A stretch of DNA of 64,000 nucleotides from Rhodococcus sp. W8901 (GCF_013348805.1 NZ_CP054690.1:4836001-4900000); one strand, 5' to 3'. Positions 19,583-27,817 are shown, counted from the first letter of the stretch. Notes: generated by a model not told the origin, from the letters alone. Program-made: numbers and translations.

Positions 19583-19834
19583 ATGGAAAGCGTCAGCTGC
19601 AATAGCTGCGGCAACCGAGTCCTCGTCGAGAAGTACAGCGAGGCCCACACCAGCATCCAGTGGCTCGAGGATGCCGACCGCGCGTGCCCCGAGTTCGCCG
19701 AGGCCCGCACCGAGGTCGGACGTCCGTGGACGCCCACGTGCCACAAGCTGCGCGAGTCCATCGACGATCTCACGATCTCCGGACAGCTCGGCCTGTCCCT
19801 GCGCAGCTACCCGGTGCCCGGCCGCCTCGAGTGA
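19583..19834 (+). CDS. Small Cys-rich (zinc-ribbon-like) protein
   Basis: 83 aa from ATG 19583, which has CAGGAGG upstream; an ATG at 19562 is in frame but has no ribosome site. CNSCGN near the start gives a C-x2-C knuckle, and further Cys residues at about 34 and 53 could complete a metal site. The rest is acidic and hydrophilic with no membrane segment. It diverges from the PadR gene across shared operator-like palindromes, so it probably belongs to the same regulon. I do not recognise a named family. Confidence 0.6.
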   Translation: MESVSCNSCGNRVLVEKYSEAHTSIQWLEDADRACPEFAEARTEVGRPWTPTCHKLRESIDDLTISGQLGLSLRSYPVPGRLE

Positions 19835-19908
19835 TCCGACGGCGGTCCCGGTCTCTGCCACCGGGATCGCCCAGGCACGCACACCGATGCGTCCCCTACG
19901 TTCGAACG

Positions 19909-20596
19909 ATGAAGTGGGCATTGCCGGGCGCGATGATCGCGACCGCCGAGCGAAATCGGCTTCTACACCAACGTGCTGAAGCTGCCGCTTCGTGATCCGC
20001 TGCTGACGGCGAAGCAGGTCGCGACGATGGCCGTGATGTCGGGCAACCGGATCGCCGTCGGCGTCGGGCTGTCGTGGATCCCGGAGGAGTTCACCTTCAC
20101 CGGCACCGAGATGCGGACCCGCGGTGCCCGCACCGACGAGGCCATCGAGATCCTGAAGGCCGTGTGCGCCGGGCGTGGTCCCGAATGGGTCGATTTCCAC
20201 GGCAACCACTACGACTTCGACCGGCTGATGATCAGTCCCGCACCGGATCTGCCGGTGCCTGTCTACGGCGGTGGGCACAGCGAGGCCGGCCTGCGCCGCG
20301 CGGCACGCTTCGCGGACGGCTGGATCTCCGTCAACACCGGGGTCGCAGAACTGACCTCCGCGATCGAGCGTCTGGGCGAACTGCGCGCCGAGTTCGGGCG
20401 CGCCGACGAGCCGTTCGAGATCGACGCCTCCCCCACCGACGTCTCGGACATCGACGGACACCGCGCGCTCGCCGATATCGGCGTCACCCGGGTCCGGGTC
20501 TCCCCGTGGCGACTCTACGGCGCCGATCCGTCCGATCCGCGGGCCCGCCTCGACGCCGTCCGCCGTTTCGCCGACCAGGCCATCGCCGGCTCCTGA
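19909..20596 (+). pseudogene. Luciferase-like monooxygenase, internally deleted
   Basis: ATG 19909 opens MKWALPGAMIATAE, which fits the start of an LLM-class flavin/F420 enzyme. At about 19950 the frame changes: the continuation EIGFYTNVLKLPLRDPLL is one frame away and runs to the stop at 20596. Roughly 70-80 residues normally lying between these blocks are missing. The remaining part keeps TAKQVATMAVMSGNRIAVGVG and the GRHSEAGLRRAARFADGW-like region of the fold. The longest single ORF (GTG 19973) encodes 207 aa without the N-terminal third, so it is unlikely to be active. Confidence 0.65.
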
Positions 20597-20605
20597 AGCA
20601 CTGGA

Positions 20606-20654
20606 CGGGAGTTCACGGCACACTTCGACGGCGAAGGTGTGCCGCGAACTCCCG
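20606..20654. repeat. Palindromic intergenic repeat, copy 1
   Basis: The arms at 20606-20623 and 20637-20654 are 18 bp with one mismatch; each carries CGGGAGTTC, CGGCAC or their complements. It lies between convergent genes and may act as a terminator. Near-identical copies occur at 21605 and 26600. Confidence 0.8.
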
Positions 20655-20671
20655 CTCAGGGGTCCGCTGGG

Positions 20672-21571
20672 CTACGCATTCCCACCGAGCCCGACCGCCC
20701 AGGTCAGGAAAGCATCGACGTGATCTGCCCCGATTGCCAGCGCCGACGGACGCACCAGCGCGGAGTCGACGCCCAGTTCCCGCGCCTGGTCGGCCGATGC
20801 CGCCATCGCGTCGAACTCGACGCCACCGGATCCGTCGTCGATTGCCGGCAGCATGATCTGTACCTCGGCGGATGCCGGGTCGCGGCCCTGCTCCTCGAAA
20901 CAGTTGCGCAGCAGCGTGATGCTCTCGGCGAGGCGGGGCATGTCCGCCGGGGCTGCGGTCCAGCCGTCGCCGACGCGCGCGATCCGGTCGAAGTTCCGCT
21001 TCGACGGCGCCATCCCGAAGATCACCGGCACCCGTGACTGCACGGGACGCGGCAGGCTGTAGAAGTCGGAGAACGCGAAGCCCGTTCCGGTGAACGACGC
21101 CGGCGGCGGACCCCACAGTTCGCGGCACGCGGCCACCGTCTCCTCCAACCGGCCGAAGCGGCGCTCGAACGGAATCCCCGCCGCCTCGTACTCGGCCTGC
21201 TGCCAGCCGACGCCCATCCCGATCCGCGTCCGGCCCCGCGACAGCACGTCCAGCGTCGCGATCTGCTTGGCGAGCAACAGCGCCGGCCGCAGCGGCGCAA
21301 CGAGCACGTACACGCCCAGCTCCACCCGTTCGGTCACCGCGGCCACCGCGGACAGCAACGACATCGGGTCGAGCCACGGATGCTCGAGCTCGAACGGAAA
21401 ACCGTTGGCACGCACCCGCTCTTCGTGAGCCTCCCGCGAGAAGCCCAGGTGGTCCGAGGCCGTGATCAGGTCGATGCCGCGCCGGTCGGCCTCCGCCGCC
21501 AGGTCGAGCAGTCCACGGTGGTCGCCGTCGTAGAGTCGCTCCGCACCGAAGACGTCCAGTCCGATCCTCAT
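20672..21571 (-). CDS. LLM class flavin-dependent oxidoreductase
   Basis: 299 aa from ATG 21571 (AAGGAC upstream). A luciferase-like TIM-barrel protein, probably using F420 or FMN: MRIGLDVFGAERL, ITASDHLGFSR, PLRPALLLAKQIATLDVLS, GRTRIGMGVGW and IFGMAPSKRNFDRIARVGDGW are family blocks. It is intact, unlike the neighbouring 19909-20596 relative, and only distantly similar to it. It lies downstream of the ABC importer on the same strand but is separated from it by a palindromic repeat. A redox step in the same catabolic pathway is possible. Confidence 0.85.
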   Translation of the reverse strand: MRIGLDVFGAERLYDGDHRGLLDLAAEADRRGIDLITASDHLGFSREAHEERVRANGFPFELEHPWLDPMSLLSAVAAVTERVELGVYVLVAPLRPALLLAKQIATLDVLSRGRTRIGMGVGWQQAEYEAAGIPFERRFGRLEETVAACRELWGPPPASFTGTGFAFSDFYSLPRPVQSRVPVIFGMAPSKRNFDRIARVGDGWTAAPADMPRLAESITLLRNCFEEQGRDPASAEVQIMLPAIDDGSGGVEFDAMAASADQARELGVDSALVRPSALAIGADHVDAFLTWAVGLGGNA

Positions 21572-21604
21572 GGGTCCTTGTCCTCTTCCTTCAGAAAGCA
21601 CCGA

Positions 21605-21657
21605 AACGGGAGTTCACGGCACGCATTCGCTGTCGAAGTGTGCCGTGAACTCCCGTT
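21605..21657. repeat. Palindromic intergenic repeat, copy 2
   Basis: Perfect 18-bp arms (21605-21622 with 21640-21657) flank a 17-nt centre. It sits between the livF-type stop and the LLM start on the same strand, where it could end or attenuate the importer transcript. Confidence 0.85.
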
Positions 21658-21676
21658 GAGGGGTTTGCAGTGCCGG

Positions 21677-22399
21677 TCAGACGCGCCCGAAGTACGCGTC
21701 CTTGAGGACTGCGAGGTCGTCGATCTCCGACGCCGGCGAGTCCATGACGACCTTGCCGATGTCGAGGACGGTGACGTGGTCGGCGACGCTCATCGCCGCC
21801 TCGACGGCCTGCTCGACGAGGAGCACGGCCAGGCCGGTTTCCTTGAGCAGTTGGACGCGCTCCATGACCTCGTTGACGATGACGGGGGCCAGGCCGCCCG
21901 ACGGCTCGTCGAGCAGCAGCAGCTTCGGTTCTGCCATCAGTGCCGCACCGATCGCCAGCATCTGCTGCTGACCACCGGACATCGAGCCGGCCAACAGGTT
22001 CCGCTTCTCACCGAGGATCGGGAACATCTCGTAGATGCGCTCGACCTCGGACTTGAGGGCGGTGCGACGCTTCTTCGTGGTGTAGCCGCCGAGCAGCAGG
22101 TTCTGCTCGATGGTCTGCTTGTGGAAGACGCGCTTGCCCTCCTGCACGTACGCCATGCCGCGGCGCACCCGCTGGTGGGCGGGAACACCGGAGATGTCCT
22201 GGCCGTCCATCTCGATGGTGCCGCCGTGAACCTTGTTGAGACCGGAGATCGCACGCAGGGTGCTGGTCTTGCCGGCACCGTTGCGTCCGAGCAGGGCCGT
22301 CACCTGGCCGGGGTAGACGTCGAAGGAGACGTCCCAGACCACGCGCAGGTCACCGTAACCGGACTGCAGATTCCGAACGCTCAGAACCGGTTTCATCAC
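21677..22399 (-). CDS. ABC importer ATPase, LivF type
   Basis: 240 aa. Walker A GRNGAGKT, signature MSGGQQQML, Walker B LLLLDEPSGGL and the switch His in the final lobe are intact. The size and the VPAHQRVRRGMAYVQEGKRVF block are typical of LivF. It couples ATP hydrolysis to import of amino acids or other carboxylates by HAAT-family transporters. Its ATG overlaps the stop of the permease-ATPase fusion by 4 nt. It is the last gene of the importer operon. Confidence 0.93.
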   Translation of the reverse strand: MMKPVLSVRNLQSGYGDLRVVWDVSFDVYPGQVTALLGRNGAGKTSTLRAISGLNKVHGGTIEMDGQDISGVPAHQRVRRGMAYVQEGKRVFHKQTIEQNLLLGGYTTKKRRTALKSEVERIYEMFPILGEKRNLLAGSMSGGQQQMLAIGAALMAEPKLLLLDEPSGGLAPVIVNEVMERVQLLKETGLAVLLVEQAVEAAMSVADHVTVLDIGKVVMDSPASEIDDLAVLKDAYFGRV

Positions 22400-24225
22400 T
22401 CCACCTTCTCCAGCTCGGTAGCCGTGCCGCTGTCGGGGTCCACGCCGAGGTACTCGCTGAGCACGCGGGGGTGGTGCTCGATCTCCGCGGGCGGGCCCGA
22501 CGCGATGACCTGTCCCTGCGCCAGCACGACGATGGTGTCGGCGAGGGAGAGGACGAGGCGGAAGTTGTGCTCCACCAGCAGCACGGTGGCGCCGGCGTCA
22601 CGCAGGGCGCGGATGAGCACCGACAGCCGCACGAGTTCGTCCTCGTCCATGCCGGACGCGATCTCGTCGAGCAGCAGGACCCGCGGCTCGGCGATCACGG
22701 CGCGCGCGACCTCGAGCATCCGTCGCATTCCCAGCGGCAGCGAGGTGGCAACCTCGTTCCGTAGGTGCGACATTCCGACCAGTTCGAGGACCCGCTCGGC
22801 CTCGGTGATGTCGGCCTTGGCGACCTTGCGGAAGCTCGGCAGCCGGAACACGGCCGAGAGCATCGAGGCACGGTTCGTCATGTACCGGCCCGAGGCGACC
22901 GCCTCGAGGACCGTGACGTTCTCGGGGATGTTCGGGGTCTGGAACGTGCGGGCCACACCCTCACGGGCCACCCGGTTCGACGAGAACTTCTGGACCTCGG
23001 TGTCACCGATGACGATTCGACCGGAGTCCGCGGTGTAGAAGCCACAGATCATGTTGAGCATCGTGGTCTTGCCGGAACCGTTGGGCCCGATCAGCGCGGT
23101 CACCCGGCCCGGCTCGGCCCGCAGGGTCGCCGCCTCGAGCGCCTGGTTCCCGCCGAACGCCTTCGAGATGCCGTCGACCTCGAGCGTGGCACCCGCGATG
23201 GGATCGACATGCGGAATCGCCTCCGGGTCCCGCGGTTCCGGCCGTTCGAGGGCGCCGATACCGGCCTTGCGGTCGAGCCTGGTTGCCAGGCTGCGGAACA
23301 CCTTCGTGAGTCCACCCGAGAGCAGGACGCCGCCGATGATCAGGAAGCCGCCGTAGAAGATCAGCGAGTACTCCTGGAACGCGGTCGACTGATTCGGCCC
23401 GAACTGCATGATGGCCGCACCGATCACCGCACCGTAGACGCTCGCCGAACCACCGAGGATCGACGCCGCGAGCACCGCGGTGGCGAACGTGAAACCGAAC
23501 GCCTCGGGGGCGATGAACAGGTCGGTGTTCGCGAACAGGGCGCCCGCGAGGCCTGCGGGCAGGGCGCCGATCGCGTAGCCCAACAGCTTCATCCGGAACA
23601 CGGACACACCCTGGGACTGCGCGAGAACCGGAGACTGCTTGAGCGTGCGGAACGCGATGCCGTGACGCGAGACCACGAGGTTGCGCATCACCACGAACCA
23701 CAGGATCGTCACGCCGACCACGACGTAGTAGAAGTTCTTGTCGATGTCCTGGCCGAACAGCGTCGGCGGTTCCATCCCGGACAGGCCGTTACGGCCACCG
23801 GTCTTGCCGCCGAAGATCGCGAGGATGTCGGGCACCAACAGGATCAGGAAGAACGACGTCATCGCCAGCGACCAACTACCCAGTCGCAGACCGGGAATGC
23901 CGGTGATGATGCCGACAATGAGTGCGACCGCGCCCGCGGCCGCCAACTGCACCAGGATCTCGGTGTGCCCGGCCTGGGACATCAGACCGGCCGTGTACGC
24001 GCCGGCCGCGTACATCGCGGCCTGGCCCAGTGCGAGCTCACCGGCATAGCCGAGGCTCAGGTTCAGGCCGCTGACCACCAGGGCCAGGATGCACGCCAGC
24101 TGGAGCTGACGCGTGTTCGTCGCGTCCATGCCCATCATCGGTGCGAAGAACACGATCAGGCCGAATGCGAGCGCGAAGATCCAGCTCGGGACACCGCGCA
24201 GAGTGCGCCAGATCTGCATGGTCAC
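22396..24225 (-). CDS. LivM permease fused to LivG ATPase
   Basis: 609 aa. Residues ~1-310 are a LivM-type permease with about nine or ten membrane helices (LSLGYAGELALGQAAMYAAG is the family block). A linker leads to a LivG-type ATPase at ~350-605: Walker A GPNGSGKT, Walker B VLLLDEIASGMD. The signature loop reads LPLGMRRML rather than LSGGQ, as often in LivG. Fusion of the two is common in actinobacterial HAAT importers. It overlaps both neighbours by 4 nt, so the four genes are tightly coupled. Confidence 0.92.
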   Translation of the reverse strand: MTMQIWRTLRGVPSWIFALAFGLIVFFAPMMGMDATNTRQLQLACILALVVSGLNLSLGYAGELALGQAAMYAAGAYTAGLMSQAGHTEILVQLAAAGAVALIVGIITGIPGLRLGSWSLAMTSFFLILLVPDILAIFGGKTGGRNGLSGMEPPTLFGQDIDKNFYYVVVGVTILWFVVMRNLVVSRHGIAFRTLKQSPVLAQSQGVSVFRMKLLGYAIGALPAGLAGALFANTDLFIAPEAFGFTFATAVLAASILGGSASVYGAVIGAAIMQFGPNQSTAFQEYSLIFYGGFLIIGGVLLSGGLTKVFRSLATRLDRKAGIGALERPEPRDPEAIPHVDPIAGATLEVDGISKAFGGNQALEAATLRAEPGRVTALIGPNGSGKTTMLNMICGFYTADSGRIVIGDTEVQKFSSNRVAREGVARTFQTPNIPENVTVLEAVASGRYMTNRASMLSAVFRLPSFRKVAKADITEAERVLELVGMSHLRNEVATSLPLGMRRMLEVARAVIAEPRVLLLDEIASGMDEDELVRLSVLIRALRDAGATVLLVEHNFRLVLSLADTIVVLAQGQVIASGPPAEIEHHPRVLSEYLGVDPDSGTATELEKVE

Positions 24226-25079
24226 ACCACCCGTTCTTTCACCGTGCCGAACAGTCCGGCAGGTTTGACCATCAGGACGACGATCAGCACGACGAACACC
24301 GCGATGTTGCTGTACTGGCTACCCGCCCACAGTGCGGTGAACGATTCGACCAGACCGACCGTCAGACCACCGATCAGTGCGCCCGGCAGCGAACCGAAGC
24401 CGCCGATCGCCAGGGCCACGAAGCCCTTGAGCGCCAGCGCGGCACCGAGCGTCGCGACCGCGAACGTCTTGGGGCCCACGAACAGTCCGAGCACACCGGC
24501 GATCGCACCGGAGAACGCGAACGCGCCCATCGCGATGCGCCGCACATTGACACCACGCAGCATCGCGGCCTCGCGGTCCTCGGAGACACCCATGAGAGCC
24601 AGACCGGTCATGGTCCGCTTGCTCAGCTGACCGAGGCCGATCACGAGCACGATCGACAGGACCAGCAGCGCGATCTCGACCGGATACGTCCGGCCGCCCA
24701 GGATGGTGATCGGGTCGTTCGACCCGAAGAACGGAACCGTCAGCGGCTCACTGCCCCAGATCAACTGCGTCGCACCGTTGAGCAACGTCGCCGCACCCAA
24801 TGTCGTCACCAATTGGTTCTGGTGATCGGCGACCGGTCTGATCGCGACCAACTCCTCGACGGCCGCGAGGATCATCACCGTCACGGTGGCCATCACGGCA
24901 ACCACCAGCACCGGAAGCTTCAGCGTCACCAGGCCCGTGTAAGCCACGAAGGTGCCGACCATCATCAACTGCGCCTGCGCGAAGTTGAAGGTGTTCGACG
25001 AGACGAACACGATGTTGTACCCGATCGCGACGAGCACGTAGACAGCGCCGAGGGCGAGCCCCGACCACAGAATCGTCAC
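24222..25079 (-). CDS. ABC importer permease, LivH type
   Basis: 285 aa, almost entirely hydrophobic, with about eight membrane helices. Family blocks include YNIVFVSSNTFNFAQAQ, GLALMGVSEDREAAMLRGVN and LPGALIGGLTVGLVES. It forms the channel with the LivM half of the next protein. It starts 46 nt after the substrate-binding gene and overlaps the next gene by 4 nt. Confidence 0.93.
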   Translation of the reverse strand: MTILWSGLALGAVYVLVAIGYNIVFVSSNTFNFAQAQLMMVGTFVAYTGLVTLKLPVLVVAVMATVTVMILAAVEELVAIRPVADHQNQLVTTLGAATLLNGATQLIWGSEPLTVPFFGSNDPITILGGRTYPVEIALLVLSIVLVIGLGQLSKRTMTGLALMGVSEDREAAMLRGVNVRRIAMGAFAFSGAIAGVLGLFVGPKTFAVATLGAALALKGFVALAIGGFGSLPGALIGGLTVGLVESFTALWAGSQYSNIAVFVVLIVVLMVKPAGLFGTVKERVV

Positions 25080-25125
25080 AGCGAGAACCTCCTTCGCGTC
25101 GTATGGGAATCAGAGTTCATGAACG

Positions 25126-26340
25126 TCATGCGGCCGGATTGCCGAACTGGCCGTTGACGACCTTGGTGGGCGCGATGAACTTCATCTCGTCCTGCGTCGG
25201 GTTCGGGCCGTGGTTGTCGGCAGTGAAGTTGTAGCGGGACAGGAAGGCCGTCTTCGCGTTCTTCTGGACCTCTTCGGTCTCGAGCGCCTGCGCCAGCTTC
25301 TCGGAATCGGTGGTGGTGCCGGCCTTCTCGGCAGCGGCGGCCACGAGCGGGAACGCGTCGTAGTTGTCAGCAATGATCAGCGTCGACGAGATGGCGCCCA
25401 TCGAGGCCATCGTGTCGACCATCTTGTTGACGGCCTCGTTGTTCGGGTCGTACACGGTGCTCGTGAAGACCTGCGAGACAAGGTTCTTCACCTCAGGCGT
25501 ACCGAGGACGCCGTTCGGCGGCTCGTTGGCGACGAGGTTGGTGCTCGACACCGAGGTGTTGCCGATCAGCGGCACGTCCCAGCCCAGACGCTGCATGCTC
25601 TGCAGGACGTAACCCAGCGGCGCGCCGTACGCGTCCAGCGCGATCGCCTTGGCGCCGGCGTTCTTGAGCGACTGCAGCTGCGCGGTCATATCCAGCGCGG
25701 TGGCCTCGTACTCCTCGTTGCCGGCCTGCTTCAGCCCGGCCTTCTCCAGCTCGGAGGTCATCTCCTTGCCGAACAGCTCGCCGTACGCGGTGCTGCCGTG
25801 GATGACACCGATGTTGTCGTAGCCCTTCTCCTTCACGTGGCCGACGATGCCGCGGGCGTTGTCGCCGGCGCCGGGCGCCAGGTCGAAGTTCAGCGGGAAC
25901 TTCGACGGATCCGTCGAATCCGGCGTGGGCGCAACGTTGAACGAGAGGATGTCGTTCTGCTCGAGGATCGGCAGCACCGCGGCGCCGACGGACGACGGTC
26001 CGGAGTTGAGGACGAGGTCCGGCTTCTGCTTGTTGATGGCCTCGCGCACCTTGGTGACCGCGATAGTGGCGTCACCGGCGTCGTCGACGACCGTCAGTTC
26101 GATCTGGCGACCACCGATGCCACCGGCCTGGTTCTGAACCTCGACACCGGCCTTGGTCGCGAGGATCGAGGTCTGCGCGTTGGCCGCGAGGACACCCTGG
26201 GCGCTGATACCGCCGGTCACGAGGACCCGGTACGGCGCATCGGCGCCGCCGGCCTCGGCGGAGTCCGTGCCACCGCACCCCGCAATCGTCAAGACCGACG
26301 CGGCAACCGCCGCGACGAACACTGGACGCCGATTCTTCAT
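25126..26340 (-). CDS. Branched-chain-type ABC substrate-binding lipoprotein
   Basis: 404 aa. The signal peptide ends in a lipobox (LTIAGC), giving a lipid anchor at residue 22. The mature part is a LivJ/HAAT-type binding protein, paralogous to the orphan at 4951-6168 over its full length. As the first gene of the importer operon it should supply the ligand-binding step. Known actinobacterial relatives bind amino acids, aromatic acids or steroid/bile-acid breakdown products; the ligand is not evident. AGGAGGG lies 5 nt before the ATG. The control region holds KstR2-like sites and the TGACGT palindrome. Confidence 0.92.
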   Translation of the reverse strand: MKNRRPVFVAAVAASVLTIAGCGGTDSAEAGGADAPYRVLVTGGISAQGVLAANAQTSILATKAGVEVQNQAGGIGGRQIELTVVDDAGDATIAVTKVREAINKQKPDLVLNSGPSSVGAAVLPILEQNDILSFNVAPTPDSTDPSKFPLNFDLAPGAGDNARGIVGHVKEKGYDNIGVIHGSTAYGELFGKEMTSELEKAGLKQAGNEEYEATALDMTAQLQSLKNAGAKAIALDAYGAPLGYVLQSMQRLGWDVPLIGNTSVSSTNLVANEPPNGVLGTPEVKNLVSQVFTSTVYDPNNEAVNKMVDTMASMGAISSTLIIADNYDAFPLVAAAAEKAGTTTDSEKLAQALETEEVQKNAKTAFLSRYNFTADNHGPNPTQDEMKFIAPTKVVNGQFGNPAA

Positions 26341-26377
26341 GACTGCCCTCCTAGGACACCCGCTACGTACCTACAGA

Positions 26378-26516
26378 ACCAAGCGCTCGCTTGGCGTGTT
26401 TGGACACGGAAGAGCTCGGCGAGCCCCAGCTGGGCGACGCCTCGACACGTCACCCTGCATCAACACCCACCGAGCTCTTCCCATCAAGCACTTGCTTGAT
26501 TCACCAAGCACTTGCT
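26378..26516 (-). promoter_or_regulatory. Three KstR2-like operator sites
   Basis: ATCAAGCACTTGCT (26483-26496) and ACCAAGCACTTGCT (26503-26516) fit AnCAAGnnCTTGnT, the KstR2 motif as I recall it. ACCAAGCGCTCGCT (26378-26391) differs at one position and is itself the centre of a 16-bp palindrome. The two perfect sites lie 20 bp apart just downstream of the promoter and so would block transcription. Other TetR-family repressors bind similar sites. Confidence 0.6.
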
Positions 26517-26524
26517 CGAGTGGG

Positions 26525-26554
26525 AGCATAAGGGTGTGACGTGGGTAACGTCAA
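26525..26554 (-). promoter_or_regulatory. Promoter with TGACGT-N5-ACGTCA operator
   Basis: On the minus strand TTGACG (26554-26549) and TATGCT (26530-26525), 18 bp apart, form a good promoter. The palindrome TGACGT-N5-ACGTCA (26537-26553) overlaps the -35 box exactly as at 4866-4895, and the flanking CACCCTTA is shared too. Confidence 0.65.
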
Positions 26555-26599
26555 CCGACTCGACCATGGGATGGGAGGGCGATGCCCCGCGATACCGCT

Positions 26600-26653
26600 G
26601 AACGGGAATTCACGGCACGTTCCCGGGGCCGAAAGCGTGCCGTGAACTCCCGT
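26600..26653. repeat. Palindromic intergenic repeat, copy 3
   Basis: The 19-bp arms (26600-26618 with 26635-26653) have one mismatch. The arm sequence matches copies 1 and 2, while the 16-nt centre differs. It borders a decayed gene. Confidence 0.85.
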
Positions 26654-26660
26654 TCCGGGG

Positions 26661-27001
26661 TTGGTCAGGGTCGATCAGGGGTTGTCCACAGCACCGGCAC
26701 CGCCCACAGGCGACGACGCCGCGGCGCGCTGGGCGCATTCCGTGTTCCACGGCGGGGCCGCCCTCGATCGGGGCCTGGTGAGCAGGCGTGGACTCCGACG
26801 CCACTACACGCGCATCTACCCCGACACCTACCTGCACAACGACATCGAGGTCGACACCCGGGTCCGCGCGGAATCATCCAGTTGTGCAGCGTGATCGAGG
26901 AGTACGACGGCGACCACCACTTCGAGGTGGAGCAACGGAACCGCGGCGTCGAACGCTAGCACGCGTTCGAAGCAGCCGGATGGCGGGTGATCCGTGCCTA
27001 G
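26661..27001 (+). pseudogene. Remnant of a DUF559-type (AbiEi/Vsr-like) protein
   Basis: The first part reads SVFHGGAALDRGLVSRRGLR and then HYTRIYPDTYLHND, which fits the N-terminus of actinobacterial proteins ending in a DUF559 endonuclease-like domain. That frame stops at 26894. The domain end is readable from 26888 in another frame as EEYDGDHHFEVEQRNRGVER, stop, HAFEAAGWRVIRA, stop. About 150-200 residues between these parts are absent. It is a dead gene with an internal deletion, a frame change and stops. The family call is from pattern memory. Confidence 0.65.
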
Positions 27002-27034
27002 GCCCGGCGGTTGATCCACCGCTGCAGCGGTTGA

Positions 27035-27817
27035 TCAAGACGTGGGCGGCCCGATCCACTCCGGATACTGCACCGCGACCGGCATTGTCTCGGGCACGTA
27101 CCCCTCAGGAGGGTCGAGAACGTTGGAGCCGTTTCGAGGCACGAAGGTCGGGAACCGCTCCTGCCACCAATCAACACAGGAACGCGGAATTTCCTCAATC
27201 GGCACATACTTGAGCTTGTCGATCTTCCACGAGCCGAAGACATTCCATGTCGGTATCGGGTGCTCCCGCTGGTCGTTCGTCCGTGCATCCGTATCTGCGA
27301 CGGCAGGTACGCCCGGATCGCCTCCAGGATTCGACAGTTTGACCCACCAGGCGCCACGCAGCTGATTCGGTCCAGGATTCGCAGTACCGTCTGGGTCGAT
27401 CCAATAATCGCAAACCGTCGCGTTCACGGTTCGCTTGGACTCTTCGAGTTCTGCAATGTGGCGAAAGAACGTTGTGGGCTTCTGCTGGGATTCACCCGGT
27501 TGGTTCGAAAAGAAGTAGTCCTCCACGGCCGGATTCGTACTCGAGATGTATCCGGGGAGCGCGTCCAGGTAGCCGGGGAATGACTGTGCTGCACCAACAT
27601 ACGTCGCGTACTCGCCGGCCTCGAGTGCAGCGCGCGTCAATTCTGCACCCCTGCTGAAGATGCTGACGTCTGCACCGGCTGACCACACATTCGAGTACAC
27701 AGGCCCCGGCACTTGCTGAGGCTCGGAATCGGAATCACCGTCAGTGACACCGCATGACGCGACCAGTAGTCCTAGCGCGATCACTCCGATGGCAATCGAC
27801 CGATTTCTACCCGTCAT
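27035..27817 (-). CDS. Lipoprotein of the T7SS-like set
   Basis: 260 aa. A signal peptide with lipobox LVASCG (Cys at about 22) predicts an outer-face lipoprotein. The mature part is hydrophilic, with several Trp and two Cys residues and a motif-rich middle (NATVCDYWIDPDGTANPGP). Its start overlaps the end of the 757-aa gene by 11 nt, so it is co-translated with it. Such lipoproteins often follow large WXG-bearing proteins in Nocardiaceae and may act as a partner or immunity factor at the envelope. The function is unknown. Confidence 0.75.
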   Translation of the reverse strand: MTGRNRSIAIGVIALGLLVASCGVTDGDSDSEPQQVPGPVYSNVWSAGADVSIFSRGAELTRAALEAGEYATYVGAAQSFPGYLDALPGYISSTNPAVEDYFFSNQPGESQQKPTTFFRHIAELEESKRTVNATVCDYWIDPDGTANPGPNQLRGAWWVKLSNPGGDPGVPAVADTDARTNDQREHPIPTWNVFGSWKIDKLKYVPIEEIPRSCVDWWQERFPTFVPRNGSNVLDPPEGYVPETMPVAVQYPEWIGPPTS

